A DNA stretch of 5,069 nt from Actinomycetes bacterium (GTDB taxonomy: Bacteria; Actinomycetota; Actinomycetes; Actinomycetales; Cellulomonadaceae), in NCBI GenBank assembly GCA_023430425.1, contig JAEZAR010000006.1, positions 1-5,069 on the forward strand, written 5' to 3'. The notes under the pieces are model-generated. The model made no database searches and was not told the DNA's origin. It was given only the letters and a program-made list of their open reading frames with translations. The translations under genes and the position numbers were made by a program. Below, one piece after another: positions 1 to 5,069 of the stretch. The stretch's first letter is position 1. The number at the start of each line of letters is the position of its first letter.

Positions 1-3
1 GCC

Positions 4-33
4 TTGAGCGGCCCGCGCGGGCCCGAATACGTT
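4..33 (+). promoter_or_regulatory. Candidate sigma70-type promoter for the sugar transporter operon
   Basis: TTGAGC (4-9) matches the -35 consensus TTGACA at its first four bases. TACGTT (28-33) fits the actinobacterial -10 pattern TANNNT. The 18-nt spacer is within the normal range. Transcription would then begin near 39-41, leaving a leader of about 123 nt before the binding-protein gene. No better-spaced pair was seen in the 163 bp before the gene. Because the window starts at base 1, further upstream promoters or operators cannot be excluded. Confidence 0.42.
10..23. promoter_or_regulatory. Perfect 14-bp palindrome inside the promoter spacer (possible operator)
   Basis: GGCCCGCGCGGGCC equals its own reverse complement over all 14 bases and fills most of the gap between the candidate -35 and -10 boxes. 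A repressor bound here would block RNA polymerase, so it could be the sugar-responsive operator. A second, weaker inverted repeat, CCGAA-TACG-TTCGG (23-36), abuts it and spans the -10 box. In DNA this GC-rich, short GC palindromes arise easily by chance, and neither site matches an operator consensus I recognise. Confidence 0.25.
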
Positions 34-51
34 CGGCGCCGTCAACATCCG

Positions 52-91
52 GGGAGCCCGGTGGCGGCGGCGACGCCGGGTCGGGGCTCCC
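52..91 (+). repeat. Inverted repeat in the 5' leader (stem-loop)
   Basis: GGGAGCCC (52-59) pairs perfectly with GGGCTCCC (84-91) across a 24-nt loop. The loop contains a small nested GGCG/CGCC repeat (69-72 and 74-77). Just downstream, GATCG (95-99) and CGATC (105-109) form another short inverted repeat. Both lie in the predicted leader of the binding-protein mRNA, so they could be RNA structure or protein-binding sites. Nothing resembles a known riboswitch class. The rest of 1-163 shows no credible gene. Confidence 0.3.
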
Positions 92-149
92 AGGGATCGC
101 ACGACGATCGGCCGCAAGGCGTCCGGGGCAGCCGGAGCCGGGGCCCGAC

Positions 150-157
150 GAAGGGTG
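150..157 (+). promoter_or_regulatory. Ribosome binding site that decides the binding-protein start
   Basis: GAAGGGTG lies 6 nt before the ATG at 164, a good Shine-Dalgarno distance. The in-frame GTG at 155 sits inside this purine stretch and has only a GGAG about 18 nt upstream, too far for efficient initiation. The ATG at 164 is therefore preferred over a protein three residues longer. Confidence 0.65.
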
Positions 158-163
158 ACGAAG

Positions 164-1318
164 ATGTCATTGCGCAAGTTCAAGACGGTGGCGGCGGTCG
201 CCGGCGCCGCGATCCTGCTGTCCGGTGTGGCGGCGTGCTCCTCGGAGCGCGAGCCCGAGAGCACCGGCGGCGGCGGCGGGGGCGGCTCCGAGGAGGAGAC
301 CACCGCGCCGGAGGACATCCTGGTCGGCATCGCGATGCCCACCCGGAGCCTCGAGCGCTGGAACAAGGACGGCTCCCACCTCGAGGGCCTGCTCCAGGAG
401 GCCGGCTACGAGACCGACCTGCAGTACGCGGACAACGAGGTCGACCAGCAGATCTCGCAGCTGCAGAACATGATCAACGCGGGCGCGGACATCCTCGTCG
501 TCGCCTCGATCGACGGCACCGCCCTCGCCCCGATCCTGGCCACGGCCAAGGAGCAGGACATCACCGTCATCGCGTACGACCGCCTCATCAACGACACCCC
601 CGACGTCGACTACTACGCGACGTTCGACAACTACCGGGTCGGCCAGATGCAGGGCGAGTTCATCCGCGACACGCTCGACCTCGACAACGTCGAGGGCCCG
701 CTGAACCTGGAGCCGTTCGCCGGCTCGCCCGATGACAACAACGCCAAGTTCTTCTTCTCCGGCGCGTGGGACGTCCTGCTGCCCTACGTCGAGGACGGCA
801 CGCTGACCGTCCCGTCCGGCAAGTCGCCGGCGAGCAACGACGACTGGCAGAGCATCGGCATCCTCGGCTGGGGTTCGGAGGACGCCCAGGACGAGATGAC
901 CAACCGCCTCAACTCGTTCTACGCGGGCGGCACCGCCCTCGACGTCGTCCTGTCGCCGAACGACTCCCTCGCGCTGGGCATCGCCCAGGCCCTCGAGGGC
1001 GCCGGCTACGCCCCGGGCGACGACTACCCGGTGCTCACCGGCCAGGACGGCGACCAGGCGAACGTCATGAACATCATCGCCGGCAAGCAGTCGATGACTG
1101 TCTGGAAGGACACCCGCGTCCTGGCCGAGCGCGTCGCCAAGATGATCGACTCGATCGTCGCCGGCGAGGAGCCCGAGGTCAACGACACGGAGACCTACGA
1201 CAACGGCGTGAAGGTCGTCCCGACGTACCTCGAGGAGCCGGTCGTCGTGACCGCGGACAACATCGAGGACACGCTGATCGAGTCCGGCTTCTACACGGCC
1301 GAGGACCTCGGTCTCTGA
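164..1318 (+). CDS. chvE: Multiple-monosaccharide ABC transporter substrate-binding lipoprotein (ChvE-like)
   Basis: This 384-residue lipoprotein should capture sugars outside the membrane and deliver them to the permease encoded downstream. The signal peptide has a basic start (MSLRKFK), a hydrophobic core at residues 8-24 and the lipobox VAAC with the lipidated Cys25. A flexible linker with seven glycines (35-41) and acidic residues follows. The remainder (about 51-384) is a two-lobed periplasmic-binding fold of the ribose/galactose-binding class. Motifs I recall from Agrobacterium ChvE are all visible: MPT (58-60), DLQYA (85-89), ASIDGT (114-119), AYDRLI (137-142), YYATFDN (150-156), GSPDDNNA (187-194), LSPNDSL (263-269), GQD (293-295), EPEVNDT (336-342) and NGVKVVP (347-353). 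ChvE-type proteins bind several aldoses such as galactose, arabinose, glucose and xylose; the exact ligand here cannot be read from sequence. It is the first gene of the operon. The start is ATG 164 rather than GTG 155 because of Shine-Dalgarno spacing. Identification is firm; ligand range is inferred. Confidence 0.95.
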   Translation: MSLRKFKTVAAVAGAAILLSGVAACSSEREPESTGGGGGGGSEEETTAPEDILVGIAMPTRSLERWNKDGSHLEGLLQEAGYETDLQYADNEVDQQISQLQNMINAGADILVVASIDGTALAPILATAKEQDITVIAYDRLINDTPDVDYYATFDNYRVGQMQGEFIRDTLDLDNVEGPLNLEPFAGSPDDNNAKFFFSGAWDVLLPYVEDGTLTVPSGKSPASNDDWQSIGILGWGSEDAQDEMTNRLNSFYAGGTALDVVLSPNDSLALGIAQALEGAGYAPGDDYPVLTGQDGDQANVMNIIAGKQSMTVWKDTRVLAERVAKMIDSIVAGEEPEVNDTETYDNGVKVVPTYLEEPVVVTADNIEDTLIESGFYTAEDLGL

Positions 1319-1332
1319 CCGGTCCGTGACGT

Positions 1333-1370
1333 CCGGCCTGCCCGGTGGCGAGCGCCACCGGGCAGGCCGG
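1333..1370 (+). terminator. Strong intercistronic hairpin between chvE and the ATPase gene (attenuator or partial terminator)
   Basis: CCGGCCTGCCCGGTGGCG (1333-1350) and CGCCACCGGGCAGGCCGG (1353-1370) are exact reverse complements, 18 bp with 2 nt between them. As RNA this gives about 17 perfect, nearly all G-C pairs closed by a GAGC loop. It begins 15 nt after the chvE stop. No T-run follows, which is common for actinobacterial terminators. Since the transporter genes continue downstream with no obvious new promoter, it more likely acts as a partial terminator or as a 3' stabiliser of chvE mRNA, raising binding protein over membrane components. A protein-binding DNA site is a less likely alternative. 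Confidence 0.75.
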
Positions 1371-1428
1371 TGCACCGTGGCCCCAGGGCCGACGGCCGAG
1401 CCCGGTACCGAGAGAACGCGAGTCGATC

Positions 1429-3048
1429 ATGTCCGAACCCACTGAGCACCCGAGCGCTCACGAGGACGCCGCCGCGGCCGCACAGCCGGGCGGGACGATC
1501 CTCGAGATGCGCTCCATCACCAAGACGTTCCCCGGCGTCGTCGCACTCAAGGACGTGTCGCTCGACGTGCGACCGGGGGAGATCCACGCGATCTGCGGCG
1601 AGAACGGCGCCGGCAAGTCGACCCTCATGAAGGTCCTGTCGGGCGTCTACCCCCACGGGACCTACGACGGCGAGATCGTCTTCGAGGGCAGCCCCGTCGA
1701 GTTCCGCGGCATCCGCGACAGCGAGCACCACGGCATCGTCATCATCCACCAGGAGCTCGCGCTCTCCCCGTACCTGTCGATCGCGGAGAACATCTTCCTC
1801 GGCAACGAGCGCTCCACGCGCGGCGTGATCGACTGGGGCCGCACCAACGCCGAGGCGGCCCGGCTCCTGGCTGAGGTGGGCCTCGCCGAGAGCCCGGACA
1901 CCAAGATCTACGACATCGGCGTCGGCAAGCAGCAGCTCGTCGAGATCGCCAAGGCGCTCGCGAAGAGCGTCAAGCTGCTCATCCTGGACGAGCCCACGGC
2001 CGCGCTCAACGACGAGGACAGCGCGAACCTGCTCACGCTCATCCAGTCCCTGCGCGAGCGCGGCATCACCTCGATCATCATCAGCCACAAGCTCAACGAG
2101 ATCCTCCGGGTGGCGGACCGCACGACGATCCTGCGGGACGGCCAGACGATCACCACCTTCGACATGCGCGCCGAGCGCGTCACGGAGGAGGACCTCATCC
2201 GGGCGATGGTCGGCCGCTCGATGGACCACCGGTTCCCGGAGCGCACGCCGAACATCGGCGAGGAGGTGCTGCGGGTCGAGGACTGGACCGTGCACCACCC
2301 GATCCAGCAGGAGCGCAAGGTCGTCGACGGGGCGTCCCTGTACGTGCGGCGCGGCGAGGTCGTCGGCCTGGCCGGACTCATGGGCGCGGGGCGCACGGAG
2401 CTGGCGATGAGCGTCTTCGGGCGCACCTACGGCACCAACATCTCGGGCCGCGTGCTCAAGGACGGCAAGGACGTCACGCCGAGCAGCGTCGGCGACGCCA
2501 TCCGCGCCGGCATCGCCTACGCGACCGAGGACCGCAAGCGGTACGGGCTCAACCTGCTCACCGACATCAAGCGCAACGTCGCCTCGGCTGCCCTCGGCAA
2601 GGTGAGCCGGTACGGCGTCGTCGACGGCGGCGCGGAGGCACGGGTGGCGGGTCGCTACCGCGAGGACCTCAACATCAAGGCGCCGAGCGTGGACGTGGTC
2701 ACCGGCAACCTGTCCGGCGGCAACCAGCAGAAGGTCGTGCTCAGCAAGTGGATCTTCACGGACGCCGACGTCCTGATCCTCGACGAGCCGACGCGCGGCA
2801 TCGACGTCGGGGCGAAGTACGAGATCTACACGATCATCAACAGCCTCGCGAGCGCAGGCAAGGCCGTGATCATGATCTCGTCCGAGCTCCCGGAGCTCCT
2901 CGGGATGTGCGACCGCATCTACGCGATCAGCGAGGGCCGGGTCACCGGCGAGGTCCCTCGGGACGAGGCCACCCAGGAGACCCTCATGCGCTACATGACC
3001 ATGGCCAGTGACACAGGCGTCAGCAACGGACAGGAAGTGGACCGGTGA
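1429..3048 (+). CDS. mmsA: Multiple-monosaccharide ABC transporter ATP-binding protein (MmsA/GguA)
   Basis: This 539-residue cytoplasmic ATPase powers the sugar importer and contains two fused nucleotide-binding domains, as in RbsA, XylG and MglA. Domain 1 (about 23-270) has Walker [10 protein letters not shown] (57-65), Q-loop Gln108, a degenerate signature VGKQQ (165-169), Walker B LLILDEPT (183-190) and His220. Domain 2 (about 278-525) has a Walker A with Arg in place of Lys (GLMGAGRTE, 316-324), a canonical signature LSGGNQQK (428-435), Walker B LILDEPT (449-455) and Ser484 where the switch histidine would be. This asymmetry is normal for the family: one composite ATP site is intact and the other degenerate. 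[12 protein letters not shown] (72-83) is characteristic of the GguA/MmsA branch. An Ala-rich tail of about 22 residues precedes domain 1. ATG 1429 is chosen; the upstream in-frame GTG 1345 would place the intergenic hairpin inside the protein. The Shine-Dalgarno is weak (purine-rich 1410-1422), which may lower output relative to chvE. The stop overlaps the permease start. Confidence 0.95.
   Translation: MSEPTEHPSAHEDAAAAAQPGGTILEMRSITKTFPGVVALKDVSLDVRPGEIHAICGENGAGKSTLMKVLSGVYPHGTYDGEIVFEGSPVEFRGIRDSEHHGIVIIHQELALSPYLSIAENIFLGNERSTRGVIDWGRTNAEAARLLAEVGLAESPDTKIYDIGVGKQQLVEIAKALAKSVKLLILDEPTAALNDEDSANLLTLIQSLRERGITSIIISHKLNEILRVADRTTILRDGQTITTFDMRAERVTEEDLIRAMVGRSMDHRFPERTPNIGEEVLRVEDWTVHHPIQQERKVVDGASLYVRRGEVVGLAGLMGAGRTELAMSVFGRTYGTNISGRVLKDGKDVTPSSVGDAIRAGIAYATEDRKRYGLNLLTDIKRNVASAALGKVSRYGVVDGGAEARVAGRYREDLNIKAPSVDVVTGNLSGGNQQKVVLSKWIFTDADVLILDEPTRGIDVGAKYEIYTIINSLASAGKAVIMISSELPELLGMCDRIYAISEGRVTGEVPRDEATQETLMRYMTMASDTGVSNGQEVDR
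3032..3037 (+). promoter_or_regulatory. Ribosome binding site supporting the overlapping GTG start of the permease
   Basis: AGGAAG lies 7 nt before the GTG at 3045, inside the last codons of the ATPase gene. It supports this GTG, whose bases overlap the ATPase TGA as GTGA, and suggests translational coupling of the two genes. Confidence 0.65.
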
Positions 3049-4223
3049 CCACCCTCAAGGACACCTTCGGCGGCAACCTCCGCCAGTACGGCATCGTCGG
3101 CGCGCTCGGCGTCATCGTGCTGCTGTTCCAGGTGCTCACGGACGGCAAGCTGCTGCTCCCGAACAACGTGGCGAGCCTGATCCAGCAGAACGCCTACGTG
3201 ATGATCCTGGCGATCGGCATGGTCATCGTCATCATCGCCGGCCACATCGACCTGTCCGTGGGCTCCGTCGTCGCGTTCGTCGGCGGCGTCACGGCGATCC
3301 TCATGAAGGACCAGGGCTGGCCCTGGTGGGCCGCGGTGCTCGCCGCGCTCGTGGTGGGCCTGCTCGTCGGCGCGTGGCAGGGCTTCTGGGTGGCCTACGT
3401 CGGCATCCCGGCGTTCATCGTCACGCTCGGCGGCATGCTCATCTTCCGCGGGCTCGCGATCGTCCTCGTCGGCGTCACGCTGGCGGGCTTCGAGCCGGGA
3501 TTCGTCGCGATCTCCAACGGGTCGGTCCGCAACTTCCTGGGGTACATCGCCGGTCGTGACGTGGTCACGCTCACCCTCGGCGCGATCGTCGTGGCCGCGC
3601 TGGTGCTCACGCAGCTGCGCGCCCGGGCGACCCTGCGCAAGCACGAGCTGCAGACCGAGCCGCTCCCCGCGCTGATCATCAAGCTGGGGCTCTTCGCCCT
3701 GCTCGTCGGGTTCTTCACGTGGGTGCTGGCGGGCAGCCGCGGCGGCACGCCGATCGTCCTGCTCATCGTCGGCGTGCTCATCGTCGTCTACTCGTTCGTC
3801 ACCCAGCGGACGGTCTTCGGCCGCAACGTGTACGCGATGGGCGGCAACCTGCAGGCCGCGATCCTGTCCGGCGTCAACACCAAGCGGATGAACTTCCTCA
3901 TCTTCGTCAACATCGGCCTGCTCGCGAGCGTGGCCGGCGTCGTCACCACCTCCAAGGCCGGTGCCGCCGTCGCCAATGCGGGCAACATGTACGAGCTCGA
4001 CGCCATTGCGGCCTGCTTCATCGGCGGCACGTCGGTGTACGGCGGCATCGGCCGCGTCTCCGGCGTCATCGTCGGTGCGCTGGTCATGGGCGTGCTCAAC
4101 ATGGGTCTGTCGATCATCGGCACCGACCCGGCCTGGCAGTCCGTGATCAAGGGCCTCGTGCTCCTCGTCGCGGTGGCGTTCGACCTCATCAACAAGCGGC
4201 GGTCGGGCGCGACGGTCCGCTGA
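3045..4223 (+). CDS. mmsB: Multiple-monosaccharide ABC transporter permease (MmsB/GguB)
   Basis: This 392-residue inner-membrane protein would form, as a dimer, the sugar channel of the importer. It belongs to the RbsC/XylH permease family, and its length suits the longer GguB/XylH branch. About ten hydrophobic spans are visible, roughly at 16-31, 48-65, 73-87, 95-119, 121-145, 171-190, 209-228, 236-252, 284-301, 338-358 and 364-383, so the exact count is uncertain. The family motif GHIDLSVGS is at 66-74. A charged loop (191-207, including [11 protein letters not shown]) splits the two halves, as in GguB relatives. The stretch from [16 protein letters not shown] (266-281) is the cytoplasmic coupling-loop region expected to touch the ATPase, and [13 protein letters not shown] (322-334) is a second conserved block. 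It overlaps the ATPase gene by 4 bp and has a good Shine-Dalgarno sequence, so the two products should be made together. It is complete and shows no defect. Family assignment is firm; the sugar carried is inferred from the ChvE-like partner. Confidence 0.95.
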   Translation: MTTLKDTFGGNLRQYGIVGALGVIVLLFQVLTDGKLLLPNNVASLIQQNAYVMILAIGMVIVIIAGHIDLSVGSVVAFVGGVTAILMKDQGWPWWAAVLAALVVGLLVGAWQGFWVAYVGIPAFIVTLGGMLIFRGLAIVLVGVTLAGFEPGFVAISNGSVRNFLGYIAGRDVVTLTLGAIVVAALVLTQLRARATLRKHELQTEPLPALIIKLGLFALLVGFFTWVLAGSRGGTPIVLLIVGVLIVVYSFVTQRTVFGRNVYAMGGNLQAAILSGVNTKRMNFLIFVNIGLLASVAGVVTTSKAGAAVANAGNMYELDAIAACFIGGTSVYGGIGRVSGVIVGALVMGVLNMGLSIIGTDPAWQSVIKGLVLLVAVAFDLINKRRSGATVR

Positions 4224-4227
4224 CCTC

Positions 4228-4245
4228 CTGCCGGTCCGCCGGCAG
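4228..4245 (+). terminator. Short hairpin directly after the permease stop
   Basis: CTGCCGG (4228-4234) and CCGGCAG (4239-4245) pair perfectly around a TCCG tetraloop, beginning 5 nt after the stop codon. No T-run follows. It is probably the first part of a two-hairpin termination or mRNA-end-stabilising region with the larger stem just downstream. Confidence 0.5.
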
Positions 4246-4247
4246 CC

Positions 4248-4283
4248 ACGGTGCCCCCGGGTCCCCCACACCGGGGGCACCGT
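4248..4283 (+). terminator. Rho-independent-like terminator ending the transporter operon
   Basis: ACGGTGCCCCCGG (4248-4260) and CCGGGGGCACCGT (4271-4283) form a perfect 13-bp stem with a 10-nt loop (GTCCCCCACA). It lies 24 nt after the permease stop and before the next gene's candidate promoter, the expected place for the operon end. There is no U-tract, as is often the case in high-GC actinobacteria, so efficiency cannot be judged from sequence. Confidence 0.75.
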
Positions 4284-4312
4284 CGTGCCCGGGGCGGCGC
4301 AGGTCGCCCCCG

Positions 4313-4318
4313 TAGGCT
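4313..4318 (+). promoter_or_regulatory. Candidate -10 box for a leaderless lactonase transcript
   Basis: TAGGCT fits TANNNT and ends 6 nt before the ATG at 4325, so transcription would start at or next to the A of the start codon. There is no Shine-Dalgarno sequence in the short gap (GCCGGG), which agrees with a leaderless mRNA, a common arrangement in actinobacteria. No convincing -35 box is seen 17-18 nt upstream, where the sequence is GC-only around 4290-4295. Confidence 0.5.
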
Positions 4319-4324
4319 GCCGGG

Positions 4325-5069
4325 ATGACCGATCCGGGGCCCGGCGCCGTCACCCTCTGGATCGGCACGTACCCCGACCCGGCCGGGTCCACCGAGGGCG
4401 TCTGGGCGGTGCCGCTCGACCCGTGCACCGGCGCGCTCGGCCGTCCGACGCCGGTCGCCCGGACCCCGGTCCCGTCCTACCTCGCCCCCGCGCCCGACGG
4501 CCGGACCCTCTTCGCCGCGGGGGAGACCTCGCCGGGCGCCGTCACGCGCTTCGCCGTCGGGGCCGGCCCGACGCTCACCGAGCGGGAGCGCGTGTCCTCC
4601 GGCGGCGCGTCCCCGTGCCACCTCCTCCTGCACCCCGACAGCAAGGCCCTGTACGTCGCCAACTACGCGAGCGGGTCGGTCGCCGTGCTGCCCCTGCGCA
4701 CGGGAGCGGGCGGCGAGACGGAGCTGGTCGGCGGCGTCGCGCAGGTCTTCGAGCACTCCGGGCGGGGGCCGGACGCCGGCCGGCAGGAGGGGCCGCACGC
4801 CCACTCGACGATCCTTACGCCCGACGGCGCGCAGCTCCTCGCGCTCGACCTCGGCACCGACGAGATCCGGCGCTACCCCGTGCGCCCGGACGGCCTGCTC
4901 GACGTCGGCGGCGTCGCGGCGCGGCTCCCCCCGGGGGCCGGGCCCCGGCACGCGGCGTGGGGACCCGGCGGCCACCTCTACGTCGTCGGCGAGCTGGATG
5001 CCGCGGTGCACGTGCTGCGCTGGGACGGCACCCGGCTGGACCCCGTCGGCCGCGTGCCCCTGCCCGGCC
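4325..5069 (+). CDS. Lactonase-family beta-propeller protein, 3' end beyond the window
   Basis: The reading frame stays open from ATG 4325 to the window edge (248 codons), with no stop. Family members (YbhE/Pgl-type 6-phosphogluconolactonases and related sugar lactonases, seven-bladed propellers) usually have about 340-350 residues, so roughly the last 100 are missing. Blade-like repeats are visible: WIGTYP (12-17), PSYLAPAPDGRTLFAAGE (50-67), SPCHLLLHPDSKALYVANY (96-114), GPHAHSTILTPDG (156-168), LALDLGTDEIRRY (172-184) and GAGPRHAAWGPGGHLYVVGE (204-223). The GPHxHS and GPRH histidines, the DLGTD and the GELD match conserved family positions. There is no signal peptide, so it is probably cytoplasmic. 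It lies after the operon terminators with its own likely promoter, so co-transcription with the importer is doubtful. The substrate could be 6-phosphogluconolactone or a non-phosphorylated aldonolactone. Family is firm; function is inferred. Confidence 0.88.
   Translation, partial: MTDPGPGAVTLWIGTYPDPAGSTEGVWAVPLDPCTGALGRPTPVARTPVPSYLAPAPDGRTLFAAGETSPGAVTRFAVGAGPTLTERERVSSGGASPCHLLLHPDSKALYVANYASGSVAVLPLRTGAGGETELVGGVAQVFEHSGRGPDAGRQEGPHAHSTILTPDGAQLLALDLGTDEIRRYPVRPDGLLDVGGVAARLPPGAGPRHAAWGPGGHLYVVGELDAAVHVLRWDGTRLDPVGRVPLPG

Noticed and set aside
266..286. GGC/GGG run in chvE as a repeat element or slippage locus
   Set aside because: It encodes the glycine linker after the lipobox, common in actinobacterial binding lipoproteins, and the frame continues intact.
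4..735. Open frame on the + strand from TTG at base 4
   Set aside because: It overlaps chvE in another frame, is dominated by Arg, Gly and Pro, has no Shine-Dalgarno, and its TTG is better explained as a -35 box.
167..1375. Long open frame on the - strand opposite chvE (402 codons), with similar ones at 1291-2298, 2991-4280 and 3788-5011
   Set aside because: They mirror well-identified genes. Their translations are runs of Arg, Asp, Val and Gly with no recognisable domain, as expected when high-GC codons are read in antisense.
1345..1428. 28-residue N-terminal extension of the ATPase from GTG 1345
   Set aside because: The extension starts inside the 18-bp hairpin, has no Shine-Dalgarno and resembles no family N-terminus. 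ATG 1429 fits better.
2374..2406. Mutated second Walker A (Arg in place of Lys) in the ATPase as a sign of inactivation
   Set aside because: A degenerate second site and a non-canonical first signature are normal in the RbsA/XylG/GguA family, and the gene is otherwise intact.
1..5069. Undescribed defence, mobile or CRISPR system
   Set aside because: All substantial coding sequence is explained by a known importer family and a lactonase. No direct-repeat array, transposase, integrase or tRNA attachment site is visible.

Overview
The window is very GC-rich, with coding third positions almost entirely G or C. Together with a lipoprotein signal and TANNNT-type promoter elements, this suggests a high-GC Gram-positive actinobacterium, perhaps one of the plant-polymer-degrading Micrococcales such as the Cellulomonas group. 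The genus is a guess from composition and protein style, not a demonstrated assignment. All recognisable genes lie on the + strand.

Bases 1-163 are an upstream control region. They hold a candidate promoter (TTGAGC, 18-nt spacer, TACGTT) with a perfect 14-bp palindrome in its spacer, then a leader of about 120 nt that can form stem-loops. Bases 164-4223 are a complete three-gene sugar ABC importer of the ChvE-GguA-GguB (MmsA-MmsB) type: a lipoprotein sugar-binding protein, a two-domain ATPase and a multi-spanning permease. The binding-protein and ATPase genes are separated by 110 bp containing a perfect 18-bp inverted repeat. The ATPase and permease genes overlap by 4 bp. Two tandem GC hairpins follow the permease and probably end the operon. 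From 4325 to the window edge there is the 5' part (248 codons) of a lactonase-family beta-propeller gene. It seems to have its own promoter, with a TAGGCT box 6 nt before the ATG that suggests a leaderless mRNA.

In the likely working model, the lipoprotein captures monosaccharides outside the membrane and delivers them to the permease dimer, and the ATPase powers uptake. The strong hairpin after the binding-protein gene probably keeps that protein in excess over the membrane complex. The lactonase could hydrolyse a sugar lactone or 6-phosphogluconolactone made from the imported sugar, but that link rests on proximity only. I see no mobile element, CRISPR array, tRNA or rRNA, and no clear sign of an undescribed system. 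The main points of interest are regulatory.
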